In this document: in pieces, positions 36,283 to 46,395 of the stretch
Layout: each line of letters begins with the position of its first letter
Position numbering within the stretch: position 1 is the first letter of the stretch
Source of the DNA: Bradymonas sediminis
Lineage (GTDB): Bacteria; Myxococcota_A; Bradymonadia; Bradymonadales; Bradymonadaceae
Reading direction: 5' to 3'
Length of the DNA stretch: 64,000 nucleotides
NCBI RefSeq assembly: GCF_003258315.1
Contig: NZ_CP030032.1
Span: 844,001 to 908,000 of the forward strand
Notes under the pieces: model-generated
Seen by the model: the letters and a program-made list of their open reading frames with translations, nothing else
Databases searched by the model: none
What the model was told of the DNA's origin: nothing
Translations under genes and position numbers: made by a program

Positions 36283-37626
36283 ATGAGTGAGAAGGCAAAA
36301 ATCGCGGGCGCCGGCAGCTCAATTCTCGGCAATTACCTCGACAGGCTCGACCAGGTCGACACCGTTCAGGTGCGCGGGCGGGTGCGGGAGGTCACAGGTC
36401 TCGTGGTGCGCGCGTCGGTCCCCGAGGCGCGGGTCGGTGAGGTCGTGGAGATTACCTGTCGCGGCGGGCAGAAAGTGCGAGCCGAAGTCGTCGGATTTGA
36501 GGGCGATGATATCGTACTAATGCCGCTGGGGGGCGTGGAGGGGCTGGGGCCGCGCTCGGAAGTGGAGCCCCTGGGCCGACCGATGTCAATTCGTTGCGGC
36601 CCGGGACTTTTAGGGCGGGTGCTCGACGGTCTGGGCAACCCCATCGATGGAAAGGGAGCGCTGACCGGCCCCGGATTCGAGGACTGGGCGATCATGCGGG
36701 ACCCGCCGCATCCGCTGGAGCGAGAGCGCATCACGAAACCGATGCAGATGGGACTTCGGGCCATCGACGGACTTCTGACCGTCGGAGAGGGGCAGCGCGT
36801 GGGGCTCTTCGCGGGCTCAGGAGTGGGGAAATCGACCCTGATGGGGCAAATCGCCAAGGGATGTTCGGCGGACGTGATCGTGCTGTGTTTGATTGGTGAG
36901 CGCGGGCGTGAGGTGCGTGACTTTCTCGAAGAGGTCCTCGGGGACGACGGCCTCGCCCGCTCCGTCGTGGTCTGCGCGACAAGCGATAGGCCCAGCCTGG
37001 TGCGCCTGAAGTCGGCGTTCGTCGCTACCGCCATCGCCGAGTGGTTTCGTGACCAGGGCCAGAGCGTGATGCTGATGATGGATTCCACCACCCGCTTCGC
37101 CCGCGCGCAACGCGAGGTCGGGCTCGCCGCGGGTGAACCCCCGGCCCGCCAGGGCTATCCGCCCAGCGTCTTCAGCATGCTGCCGAGGCTGCTGGAGCGA
37201 AGCGGAAATAGCGCGAAGGGTTCCATCACCGCCCTCTATACGGTGCTCGTCGCCGGCGGCGACATGGAGGAGCCCATCGCTGACGAGGTGCGTGGCATCC
37301 TCGACGGGCATATTATCCTGAATCGCGACCTCGCCAGCCGCAATCACTGGCCGGCCATCGATATTCTGCCGTCGCTGTCGCGCGTCATGTCTGCGGTCGC
37401 AAGCGCCCCCCATAAGCGCGCAGCGGGCAAGTTTCGGGAGGTCTTGGCGACCTACGAATCCAAGCGCGACCTCATCTCGCTGGGGGCCTATCAATACGGC
37501 ACCGACGCCGACGTCGACTACGCAATCGACCTTATTGAGGAATTAGAGGGTCTGCTTAAACAGGGCCTGGAAGAGCACACCCCGATGGCCGTCACGGTCG
37601 AGCGTATGCTCGATATCTTCGGGTAA
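36283..37626 (+). CDS. sctN: Type III secretion ATPase SctN
   Basis: 447 residues, normal length. Walker A FAGSGVGKSTLMGQIA (about 178-193), Walker B region VMLMMDSTTRFARAQ, and the T3SS/flagellar ATPase signature PPARQGYPPSVFSMLPRLLE. An N-terminal beta-barrel domain precedes. The hexamer unfolds and feeds substrates to the export gate. The single-ring SctJ next to it argues for an injectisome rather than a flagellum (FliI). Confidence 0.95.
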   Translation: MSEKAKIAGAGSSILGNYLDRLDQVDTVQVRGRVREVTGLVVRASVPEARVGEVVEITCRGGQKVRAEVVGFEGDDIVLMPLGGVEGLGPRSEVEPLGRPMSIRCGPGLLGRVLDGLGNPIDGKGALTGPGFEDWAIMRDPPHPLERERITKPMQMGLRAIDGLLTVGEGQRVGLFAGSGVGKSTLMGQIAKGCSADVIVLCLIGERGREVRDFLEEVLGDDGLARSVVVCATSDRPSLVRLKSAFVATAIAEWFRDQGQSVMLMMDSTTRFARAQREVGLAAGEPPARQGYPPSVFSMLPRLLERSGNSAKGSITALYTVLVAGGDMEEPIADEVRGILDGHIILNRDLASRNHWPAIDILPSLSRVMSAVASAPHKRAAGKFREVLATYESKRDLISLGAYQYGTDADVDYAIDLIEELEGLLKQGLEEHTPMAVTVERMLDIFG

Positions 37627-37657
37627 AACTAGACATTGAGCTGAGTGCGGAGAGGCG

Positions 37658-38146
37658 ATGGGCGACAAATATAAACTGACGGCGCTGCTTGGGATTCGCG
37701 AGCAAGAGCAGGTCGACGCCGAGGAAGAATACGCCCGCGAGATTCAGGAACTCGCGCGACGTAAACAACTCGTCACCGCCAAGGAGGAGGCGTTGGAGGC
37801 ATGTATGAACGGGCGAAAGGAAGCCTGTATTGCGCATGACTCCCGCAAGGTCCAGGGGGACGCGACGATGGTCGAGATTCAATTCTTCGACATCTACTTG
37901 AGGGGACTCGAGGTGGACGCACAGCGTATCCGCGATGAGAAGCGCGCGCTGCTCCAGGCGATGAAGACCCAAGAGGCGGTTGTGGGGAGGGCCAAAGGCG
38001 CGCTGATTGAGGCGACCAAAGAACTGAAGGCCGTGCAAAAGCATCACGAAAATTGGCGAAAAGAACAGGCCGTGGAGTCTGCGCGCCGCAATTCGGCGGC
38101 GATGGACGAGGTGGCGGTTCGCCTGTGGGCGGAGAATCAACGATGA
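37658..38146 (+). CDS. sctO: Type III secretion stalk protein SctO
   Basis: 162 residues, almost entirely coiled coil (REQEQVDAEEEYAREIQELA, RIRDEKRALLQAMKTQE, KAVQKHHENWRKEQAVES). It matches YscO/FliJ in size, charge and position directly after the ATPase gene. SctO is the central stalk that couples SctN to the export gate SctV. Its TGA overlaps the next start (ATGA). Confidence 0.82.
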   Translation: MGDKYKLTALLGIREQEQVDAEEEYAREIQELARRKQLVTAKEEALEACMNGRKEACIAHDSRKVQGDATMVEIQFFDIYLRGLEVDAQRIRDEKRALLQAMKTQEAVVGRAKGALIEATKELKAVQKHHENWRKEQAVESARRNSAAMDEVAVRLWAENQR

Positions 38147-38559
38147 GCAAAATATCGGGACATAGCGCGGTGAGCCAGGGCGTTGAAGTGCCCTGGAACG
38201 CCGAGGCGGGCGTCGAGGTGCGTGGGTTGCGTGGCGCGATCAGCGCGCAGATGGCGCACAAGCCGGTCTCCAACGACGTAGCGCCCATGATGTCGGAGCT
38301 TCTCGCTCGCCTCGACACCCTGGTCGAAGGCGCGCCGCGCCACCATGTGGCGGCGCCTCCGTTGGGTGGGTTGAGCGAAACGCCGAGCCTTCGAGCAAGC
38401 GTGTCGGCGATGGGGAGCGTGGGCCCGAAGGTGCGCGCGTTTATGCAGTCTGAGGCCGGCGCCGAGACCCAAAACAGGGGAGCGCTTGATACCATGTTGC
38501 GCGTGCTCGACCATCATTTGAGCATGCGCCAGGAGGTCGTCATGCGCTCCCAGATATAG
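38143..38559 (+). CDS. Small type III operon protein of unknown function
   Basis: 138 residues from the ATG that overlaps the sctO stop, so it is co-translated with the type III genes. There is no signal peptide, membrane helix or recognised motif. The middle (MMSELLARLDTLVEGAPRHH) and end (LDTMLRVLDHHLSMRQEVVM) form amphipathic helices separated by a Pro/Gly-rich stretch. It occupies the position of sctP (needle-length ruler) but is much too short for one. It could be a chaperone, an early substrate or a divergent SctP remnant. Confidence 0.6.
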   Translation: MSKISGHSAVSQGVEVPWNAEAGVEVRGLRGAISAQMAHKPVSNDVAPMMSELLARLDTLVEGAPRHHVAAPPLGGLSETPSLRASVSAMGSVGPKVRAFMQSEAGAETQNRGALDTMLRVLDHHLSMRQEVVMRSQI

Positions 38560-38567
38560 GAGTCGCG

Positions 38568-40649
38568 TTAAGGCGAGAAGTTATAGGTCACGCGAACGTA
38601 GCAGCGCCCGTCCTGCAGGGGCGCGAATCTCAGGCGCTTCAGCTTCGCAATCATGCAGCTATTCATCGACGAAATGTCGGAGACCTGAACGCTGGGGCTA
38701 AGGATGCCGCCGTCAGGCGTGATATTCCAAGACATCATAATCTTGCCCGAGGCAGTGGCGTCCGTTTCTAGGGCATCATTATAGCAGCTTAAAAACTGGC
38801 GACTTGCCGATTTTAGGACCTTGTCGACGTCTGGCTCAAGGCAGGCTTCGCCGGCGGCAGAGAGGCTTCCCTGCCTCATATTTCCCGTCGGAGCGGTCGG
38901 CTCAGGCTTCTTTGGCTTCTCCGCTGTTGGCTTCTCCTTCGGTTTGGTGGGTTGAGTATTCGTCTCTTTGTCGCGCGCATTGACCTCCACCGTGTTGGTG
39001 TTGATCACAACGTTTTGTGAGCCGTTCTTCTCGGGCGCGTTATCATTCGCCGTACTCTTAGACGGTTCTGTTTTGCCGGGGTCGGTCTTGGGCGTGTCTT
39101 TCTTGTTCTGCATGTCAACCCCAGGCGAGAGGGGTGTTTTCTCGTCCTTGGTCGCACTATTCTGGGCGAGTTCCGTGCCGGGTGCCGGGTCGTCTTGAGG
39201 GTTCGCCTGCGCTGGGTCTTCACCCGTTGGGACGACCGCCACCGGCTCGTCGTCGGTTCCCGGAGCGTTCTCAGGAGTATCGTCCAAGTCGTTGACCGCG
39301 ACCTCGTCGTCGTCATCAATGGCCGCTTCACCGGTCGGTTCATCTTCACCGGTCGCCTTGGAATCATCACCGCCGAAGATGCTGGCGAGGAATCCACTAT
39401 TTGAATCGCCATCGGAGGGCGCAAAGACTGCGAAGTAGACCCCAAAGGCACAGCCGGAGCCGAGAACAAGCAAGATCATCAGGCCGAGAATAATCGGCAG
39501 CGGGCTCTTCTTTGGTTCGGCCTCGAACTCGGAGGGGAGGCGGGTCATCCCATCGGGCAATGAGGTCTTTTGGGATTCACCGGTGCTGTGGGGGCCGGGA
39601 GCCGCGGGCACCGGGCTTCCGCCATCTGCCGCGGTATCTGCAGGTGCCCCAGCGACCGCGGGCGTCGTCTTGCTGCGGACCGCAGGCGTGGCTTGGGTGG
39701 TGGTCAGATCGAGGATCGCCTCGAGCTCCGCGCGGACCGCCTGGGCATCCGCCGGGCGGTCGTCGGCTTGCTTGGACAGCAAGCGCATACATAGGTCTGC
39801 GAAGGCGTCGGGGATATCGTCGCGGGTGATGAGTTCGCGGATATCGACCGGATCTTGGCTGACGTGCGCGACCAGGATGGCCATCGGCGTGTCGGCCTGG
39901 AAGGGCGGGTGACCCGCCAACATCCGATACATGATGCAGCCCAGGCTATAGAGGTCGGAGCGCCCGTCGACGAGGTCGCCGCGGCATTGCTCCGGGCTCA
40001 TATACTCGGGGGTCCCAAAGACCTGTCCGGTCTGGGTCATTTGTTTCTCGGCGCCGAGCACTTTGGCGATGCCAAAGTCCAGGACCTTGATGAAGATACT
40101 CTCATCGGAGATCGAGAGCAGATAGATATTATCGGGTTTGAGGTCGCGGTGGATGATATCGTTGGCGTGCGCGGCGGCGAGGGCCGACGAGATCTGGATG
40201 CAGATTTCGATGATATCGCGCACCTTGAGTTCACCCTGCTCAAGTCGCTCCGACAGCTCCATGCCGTCGAGGAACTCCATCGCGAGATAGAGCGTGTCGT
40301 CGCTGGTCTGGCCGAAGTCCAGAATCGTGACGCAGTTGGGGTGCGATATTTTGGTGGCAACCCGCGCTTCACGGAAAAAACGATCGACGAATTCGCGGCT
40401 ATTGCTCAGCTCGGGCTTGAGCGTCTTGATGGCGACCTTTCGGTCGACGCTGCGCTGAGACCCCAGATATACCGCGCCCATACCGCCCACGCCGATCTGT
40501 TTCTCGATGACCCAACGGCCGTCGAGCGCGCGCCCGATAAGTGGATCCGAAGACTCGTCCTCCAATTCATGCAAGCGCGTACCATCCTGCGCGCAGAACT
40601 CGATATCTTCGGGGTATTTTCGATCACATTGAGGACAGACTTTAATCAT
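38568..40649 (-). CDS. Membrane Ser/Thr kinase with zinc ribbon and AgmX/TonB-like C-terminal domain
   Basis: 693 residues. The N-terminal ribbon CPQC...FCAQDG (5-23) is followed by a kinase domain (~45-305): IGVGGMGAVYLG, Lys75 in VAIKTL, HRDLKPDN (167-174), DFGIAK (191-196), GTPEYMSPEQ. Then comes a low-complexity linker, a membrane helix (IILGLMILLVLGSGCAFGVYF, ~385-405) and a long acidic Pro/Thr/Lys-rich spacer. The C-terminal ~90-residue domain (ASRQFLSCYNDALE, SGKIMMSWNITPDGG, LRFAPLQDGRCYVRVTY) is the AgmX/PglI-type TonB-like fold seen in Myxococcota. It would signal between cytoplasm and periplasm. It is convergent with the type III operon, 8 bases apart. Confidence 0.88.
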   Translation of the reverse strand: MIKVCPQCDRKYPEDIEFCAQDGTRLHELEDESSDPLIGRALDGRWVIEKQIGVGGMGAVYLGSQRSVDRKVAIKTLKPELSNSREFVDRFFREARVATKISHPNCVTILDFGQTSDDTLYLAMEFLDGMELSERLEQGELKVRDIIEICIQISSALAAAHANDIIHRDLKPDNIYLLSISDESIFIKVLDFGIAKVLGAEKQMTQTGQVFGTPEYMSPEQCRGDLVDGRSDLYSLGCIMYRMLAGHPPFQADTPMAILVAHVSQDPVDIRELITRDDIPDAFADLCMRLLSKQADDRPADAQAVRAELEAILDLTTTQATPAVRSKTTPAVAGAPADTAADGGSPVPAAPGPHSTGESQKTSLPDGMTRLPSEFEAEPKKSPLPIILGLMILLVLGSGCAFGVYFAVFAPSDGDSNSGFLASIFGGDDSKATGEDEPTGEAAIDDDDEVAVNDLDDTPENAPGTDDEPVAVVPTGEDPAQANPQDDPAPGTELAQNSATKDEKTPLSPGVDMQNKKDTPKTDPGKTEPSKSTANDNAPEKNGSQNVVINTNTVEVNARDKETNTQPTKPKEKPTAEKPKKPEPTAPTGNMRQGSLSAAGEACLEPDVDKVLKSASRQFLSCYNDALETDATASGKIMMSWNITPDGGILSPSVQVSDISSMNSCMIAKLKRLRFAPLQDGRCYVRVTYNFSP

Positions 40650-40869
40650 GCGTATATTCCGTTGGTGTCACCGATGCGCATCGACTTTACGATATATTGC
40701 GACAAAAGACAGCACCGCATTTTGCCAAAAATATCAATCCTCACAGGCGACTAGACGAGATTTATGGAAGAGCCGGGGCCGGTGCTATGTTATGGTCCTG
40801 ACGTCCTCGCGGCCCTAATATTTAACGGCTTGAGCCCGGGCGCCCAATCTATTTCTCAGGAGCAACGAT

Positions 40870-41571
40870 ATGCCAGAGTCACGGTTTTGGTACCTACGCC
40901 AATTGAACGTCGATCAGCGCCTGCCCGCCGATGTCGGGGCGGAGCTGCGCTCGCGCGCGCAGCTTGAGCGGTGGGGGCACCACGCCGATATCTTCCGGGG
41001 GCCGGCGGACTCGGGGGTGTCGATTGTGTTGAAAGGCCGCGTGTGGCTGCAGGACCGCCCCGATGCCGCGCCGGTGGGGCTGCTGCGCGGGGATATTTTC
41101 GGGCGAGTTGATACCGAATTGCCCGCCGATGAGCTGAGCCTTCGCGCCCACGACGACACGCTCTTGGCCGTGCTAAGCCGCGAAGAATTTGGCGAGTTAG
41201 TCGAGCCGCATCTCGGCGGCGTGTCGACAAAGGTTGGGCGCTTTCGCAAGCGCCGCGACCTCTGGGTGCCGGTCAAACCCCTGCTCTTTACGGACGCCGG
41301 CTCGCGCCTTGCCAAGGTGCTCTTGCACCTGGTTAAGACCGAAGGCGAGTTGAACGAAGACGAGGGTTTGGCGCGACTTCGGATGAAACTTCAGGCCAAA
41401 TGGCTGGCCAAGCTTAGCTCCGTGGACCCGATGACCGTGCGCCGTGAGTTGGAGGCGCTCGAGGTCAACCGCATCCTCGAGCGAGGCAGCGACGGCGAGT
41501 TGATCTGGGACGTTGAGTCCCTGGGGCGCATGGCCCAGAGCGGTGGCCAACCGCCGAGACCGTTGGCCTGA
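40870..41571 (+). CDS. Crp/Fnr-type regulator with a diverged effector domain
   Basis: 233 residues. The N-terminal half reads as a cyclic-nucleotide-binding-like beta roll (GVSIVLKGRVWLQD, GLLRGDIFGRV, DTLLAVLSREEFGELV), but the phosphate-binding GE...R...A cassette is not intact. The C-terminal half is a winged helix (KLSSVDPMTVRRELEALEVNRILERG) as in Crp. It probably binds DNA and responds to something other than cAMP. It is divergent from the zinc-ribbon kinase across 220 bp and convergent with the DnaC-like gene. Targets are unknown. Confidence 0.65.
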   Translation: MPESRFWYLRQLNVDQRLPADVGAELRSRAQLERWGHHADIFRGPADSGVSIVLKGRVWLQDRPDAAPVGLLRGDIFGRVDTELPADELSLRAHDDTLLAVLSREEFGELVEPHLGGVSTKVGRFRKRRDLWVPVKPLLFTDAGSRLAKVLLHLVKTEGELNEDEGLARLRMKLQAKWLAKLSSVDPMTVRRELEALEVNRILERGSDGELIWDVESLGRMAQSGGQPPRPLA

Positions 41572-41585
41572 AGCCGCCGGCGCGG

Positions 41586-42455
41586 TCAGCGACGGCGATA
41601 ATCCGGCGCGTCGATCTCAATAAACTGCGCCATCTCATGCAGACGACTAAAGATGCGCTCGCCGATGCGCTCGCGCATCGTCTCCTGGGTGGTCAGGTGG
41701 CGGAAGTCTTGGTTGCTCGGGTCCGGCCGGCCCGCCCGCGCCTCATTGACCGTGTAGTTTGAGGTGAAGAGGGTGGTCAGTTCGCGGTTGTAGCGCTTCG
41801 AAATAATCTCATCGATGATCGACAACTGCCAGGCGTTGTTTCGCCCCTTGCCCAACTCGTCGATGGCCAGCACCGGCACCTCCGAGATCGGCCCAAGAAT
41901 ATCCGCTTCGCCTCGGCCCCGGTCGAATTGCTCGCGAATCTCGCTGAGCAAATGCGTGAACTCGACAAAGCGACACGCGATGCCTTTCTCCAGCGTGAGG
42001 TAACGGATGACACCCGCCAGCAGGTGGGTTTTTCCGGTGCCGACGGGCCCGTGGAGCAAAAAGCCCTTCTCGCCCGGGCTAAACCCGGTCGCCCAGCGCA
42101 GCACCTTCATCTGAATTTGCGGCAGGTTTCCGACCGGTTGGCCGGAGGGATTCGTGATCTTAAATTGCTCGATCGACGACTTGTTTTCGTAGTAGCGCGC
42201 AGGAATACGCGCTTCGTTAAACGTCGCGATCCGCTGGTTAAGCGTGCCGCAGAGCACGCAGCGCTTCACATAGCTATAGCCGCGCTCGTCGGTCTCGTGG
42301 GTGAACTCTTCGCCGTGGCAGGCCGGGCATACGCTAAAGCAGGTGCCGCAAAGCGAAGCCTGCGCGTGCTCACCGACGCGACGAATGACATAGCGCTTCT
42401 CATTGCACTTCTCACAGACCTTCTTATACGGCTCAGTTTCAAGTGATTTTGTCAT
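41586..42455 (-). CDS. DnaC/IstB-like AAA+ ATPase with zinc-ribbon N-terminus
   Basis: 289 residues. The N-terminus has several Cys pairs (CEKC, CGTC, CPAC, CVLC) forming one or two zinc ribbons. The AAA+ core has Walker A LLHGPVGTGKTHLLAGVI, Walker B VPVLAIDELGKG, sensor I LFTSNY and the arginine-finger block RIGERIFSRLHEM. The architecture resembles helicase loaders of DnaC/DnaI type. It may load DnaB-like helicase. IstB-type transposition helpers are less likely, as no transposase lies near. It lies 67 bases downstream of oppF on the same strand, so could be read from the transporter operon. Confidence 0.8.
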   Translation of the reverse strand: MTKSLETEPYKKVCEKCNEKRYVIRRVGEHAQASLCGTCFSVCPACHGEEFTHETDERGYSYVKRCVLCGTLNQRIATFNEARIPARYYENKSSIEQFKITNPSGQPVGNLPQIQMKVLRWATGFSPGEKGFLLHGPVGTGKTHLLAGVIRYLTLEKGIACRFVEFTHLLSEIREQFDRGRGEADILGPISEVPVLAIDELGKGRNNAWQLSIIDEIISKRYNRELTTLFTSNYTVNEARAGRPDPSNQDFRHLTTQETMRERIGERIFSRLHEMAQFIEIDAPDYRRR

Positions 42456-42521
42456 CGTACCAGGGGAGCAAGGGAAGCGGTTGAAGCGAGTGCGGTACGG
42501 TTATTCATCGGCTCGAAACCA

Positions 42522-43775
42522 TCACTCGTCGGCGGCGCCTTCGCCGGCTTTGTCGTCGGCCGCGCCTTCGGTCGCCACGGGCGCCTCGACTTTCGCCTCG
42601 GCCTTCACCGCGCCCTCATCTTCGGCAGGTTTGGCCTCTTTGGCAATCGTCGCGTCCTCGCCCGAGGTCGCCTTGGCGTCGGTGACCTCGGGGATGTTGA
42701 GCCCCTTGGGCTGCAGCGGCATCCGTGCCCAGACTTCCGGATCGGTCGGCGCGTACTCTGGGTCATAGAGATGGCAGCGCACGAAATGCCCCGGCTCGGC
42801 CTCGACGCTGCGCGGCACGACCTTGCTGCACGGCCCAAAGCGCGCGGGGCAGCGGGTGTGGAAGGTGCAGCCGCTGGGCGGATTGATCGGCGAGGGCACG
42901 TCGCCCTTGAGGATGACGCGCTTCTTTTTCTTGGACGGATTGGGCGTCGGGATCGCCGACAAAAGCGCCTGCGTATAGGGGTGAAGTGGGTTCTCGAAGA
43001 GGTCCTCGGTGGTCGCAAGTTCGACGACGCGCCCAAGGTACATCACCGCGATGCGGTCCGAGATATGCTTCACGACCGAGAGGTCATGGGCGATGAAGAG
43101 ATAGCTGAGGTTATACTCTTCCTGCAGGTCCTGGAGCAGGTTGATGACCTGGGCCTGGACCGACACGTCCAGGGCGCTGACCGCCTCGTCGCAGACGATA
43201 AAGTCCGGGTTCAGGGCGAGCGCGCGGGCGATGCCGATACGCTGGCGCTGGCCGCCGGAGAATTCGTGCGGGTAGCGCGTGACATAGCTGGGCTGCAGTC
43301 CCACGCGCTCGAGCAAACTCTCGACAATCGAGCGGCGCTCCTCGCCCTTGGCGATGCCGTGGAATTCGATGGCCTCGCCGATGATGCTCTCAACGGTCAT
43401 GCGCGGGTTGAGGCTTGAGAAGGGGTCCTGGAAGATGATCTGCATCTGCCGGCGCAGCGCGCGCATCTGCTCAGTCTTCAGGTCGTAAATGCTATCGTCG
43501 CGGAAATAGACCTTGCCGGAGGTCGGCTCCAGCAGGCGCAAAATCGTGCGTCCCGCGGTCGTCTTTCCGCAGCCAGACTCCCCGACCATCCCGAGCGTTT
43601 CGTTCGGATAGATATCAAAGCTGATGCCGTCGACGGCTTTGACGTCGCCGACGTGGCGGCCCAGGATTCCCTTGTGAATCGGGAAATACTTTTTGAGGTC
43701 ACGCACCCGCAGCAGCGGCTCGCGCTCGGAGTCGACGGACATCTTATCGTTGAGTTTTTTGGTAGAGGAGCTCAT
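42522..43775 (-). CDS. oppF: Oligopeptide ABC transporter ATP-binding protein, OppF/DppF type
   Basis: 417 residues from [13 protein letters not shown] core: Walker [17 protein letters not shown], signature [17 protein letters not shown], Walker [18 protein letters not shown]. The oligopeptide-type C-terminal region with Cys cluster ([14 protein letters not shown]) may hold an iron-sulfur centre as in Dpp/Opp. An extra ~85-residue Ala/Glu/Lys-rich tail ([20 protein letters not shown]) is unusual. An in-frame start at 43844 is rejected because it codes a hydrophobic stretch foreign to the family. Last gene of oppABCDF. Confidence 0.92.
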   Translation of the reverse strand: MSSSTKKLNDKMSVDSEREPLLRVRDLKKYFPIHKGILGRHVGDVKAVDGISFDIYPNETLGMVGESGCGKTTAGRTILRLLEPTSGKVYFRDDSIYDLKTEQMRALRRQMQIIFQDPFSSLNPRMTVESIIGEAIEFHGIAKGEERRSIVESLLERVGLQPSYVTRYPHEFSGGQRQRIGIARALALNPDFIVCDEAVSALDVSVQAQVINLLQDLQEEYNLSYLFIAHDLSVVKHISDRIAVMYLGRVVELATTEDLFENPLHPYTQALLSAIPTPNPSKKKKRVILKGDVPSPINPPSGCTFHTRCPARFGPCSKVVPRSVEAEPGHFVRCHLYDPEYAPTDPEVWARMPLQPKGLNIPEVTDAKATSGEDATIAKEAKPAEDEGAVKAEAKVEAPVATEGAADDKAGEGAADE

Positions 43776-43889
43776 GGCGCTCTTAATATGGCTTGCCGGC
43801 AAGGGGAGTCTACCGGCGTATGAGAATAAGAGGGCAAACCCCATCGCGCGTTGGCCCGCAGGCCGCGGCGCGAGGGAGCGACCCGAATA

Positions 43890-45020
<1,131 letters not shown>

Positions 45021-45028
45021 AACTGCTC

Positions 45029-46273
45029 TTATTTACGCATTTTCGGGTCAGTGGCGTCACGGACACCTTCGCCGACCAGGTTCAACAGGCTGACAGTGAT
45101 AAAGATCGCGATGCCCGGGGCGAGGATGAGGGCCCATTGGCCGGTCTCACGTCCGGTGGTCAGGATCTGGCCCCAACTGGGCGCGGTGGGTGGTCCGAGG
45201 CCCAGGAAGCTAAGCGACGCCTCGATAAGAATCGCGCCGGCGACGCCGAAGGTCGCCGAGACGAGCACGGGACCCAGCGCGTTGGGCAGCATATGGCGGA
45301 AGATGATTCGCTTCTGGCTCAGGCCCATCGCGAGCGCCGCCTGCACGAACTCCTGGTTCTTCAGGCGCAGGAACTCACCGCGCACCAGTCGCGCGACCGT
45401 GGTCCATCCCGTCAGGCCGATGATGAGCATGATGTGAAAGATCGACGGGTCGTCGATGAATCCGCGGATGGTCAGGATCAAGAAGAAGGTCGGGAAGCAG
45501 AGCATCACCTCGATCATGCGCAGAATGATGGCGTCGGTCTTGCCGCCGAAATACCCGGCGATACTCCCCAGCACCATGCCGATGCTCACGTAGATCGCCA
45601 CGGCGACCACGCCGATGGTCAGCGAGATGCGCGTGCCAAAGAGCAGGCGCGTGAAGACGTCTCGCCCGGCGCGGTCGGTGCCCAAAAAGTGCAGCCAACT
45701 CATACCCTGCTGGGCGGCCTGGATATCCGGCTCGCGATAGGCGTATTGGATGGGCGGGAAGATGCTAAAGACCCCGTCGGCGCCGGCGAGTTGCTCGTAG
45801 TCGACGTAGGGGATGCTGAAGTTGGCCAGGAACACCACGATGCAGGTGACCAGCAACACGAGGCTGGAGACCGTCAGGTAGCGTGCCCGGGCGCGGCGAT
45901 AGGCCGCGATATTGGCGAAGGAGCCAAATTTCTTGAGCGCAAACGCCCCGGCGATGAGCAGCGGCAAGCCGAACATCAGGACGTTGAAGAAGATATCGAC
46001 GCCGCTCTCAAAGAAGTTGGAGTCGAAGAGCACGCCAAACCAGGGGAATTGCACTCCCTGGGCGGCGGCCGGCCCCACGCCGTCGGGGACCGAGATGATG
46101 AAGGGGACGTTCATCGCAATGACTGGCGCGTAGGTCGCCAGCAGAAACATCAGACCGATAGCCCAGAGGCTATAGCGGCTCATCGGATATTTCTTGAATT
46201 GACCCCACACAATCTCCCCATACGATTTATAATCGGGGCGGGGTGCTTGTTCGGTGTTGGTGTTTTCAGACAT
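45029..46273 (-). CDS. oppC: Oligopeptide ABC transporter permease, OppC type, extended
   Basis: 414 residues versus about 300 for OppC. The C-terminal permease has the family pattern (FLGTDRAGRDVFTRLLFGTR, and the EAA loop FVQAALAMGLSQKRIIFRHM). The first ~190 residues carry added membrane helices (LPLLIAGAFAL; YLTVSSLVLLVTCIVVFLANF) not seen in E. coli OppC. Start at ATG 46273; TAA at 45029. It forms the channel with OppB. The extension may bind an accessory envelope protein (inference). Confidence 0.9.
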   Translation of the reverse strand: MSENTNTEQAPRPDYKSYGEIVWGQFKKYPMSRYSLWAIGLMFLLATYAPVIAMNVPFIISVPDGVGPAAAQGVQFPWFGVLFDSNFFESGVDIFFNVLMFGLPLLIAGAFALKKFGSFANIAAYRRARARYLTVSSLVLLVTCIVVFLANFSIPYVDYEQLAGADGVFSIFPPIQYAYREPDIQAAQQGMSWLHFLGTDRAGRDVFTRLLFGTRISLTIGVVAVAIYVSIGMVLGSIAGYFGGKTDAIILRMIEVMLCFPTFFLILTIRGFIDDPSIFHIMLIIGLTGWTTVARLVRGEFLRLKNQEFVQAALAMGLSQKRIIFRHMLPNALGPVLVSATFGVAGAILIEASLSFLGLGPPTAPSWGQILTTGRETGQWALILAPGIAIFITVSLLNLVGEGVRDATDPKMRK

Positions 46274-46395
46274 CGTATTTCGTCAACAGGGTCGATTGTA
46301 CTTGGGAGCGTGAGCCGCGTTCTGCGAGATTCTGGCCTCTCAGGCCGCCCCCTGCGCGATGCAGGGAGCGGGTGCGCGATTCGCGAAGATTCGAT

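Noticed and set aside
36283-37626. Flagellar FliI instead of SctN
   Set aside because: The neighbouring SctJ is a small lipoprotein ring unit, not FliF, and no flagellar genes are present.
41586-42455. IstB transposition helper of an insertion sequence
   Set aside because: No transposase or inverted ends nearby, and the Cys-rich zinc-ribbon N-terminus fits helicase loaders better.
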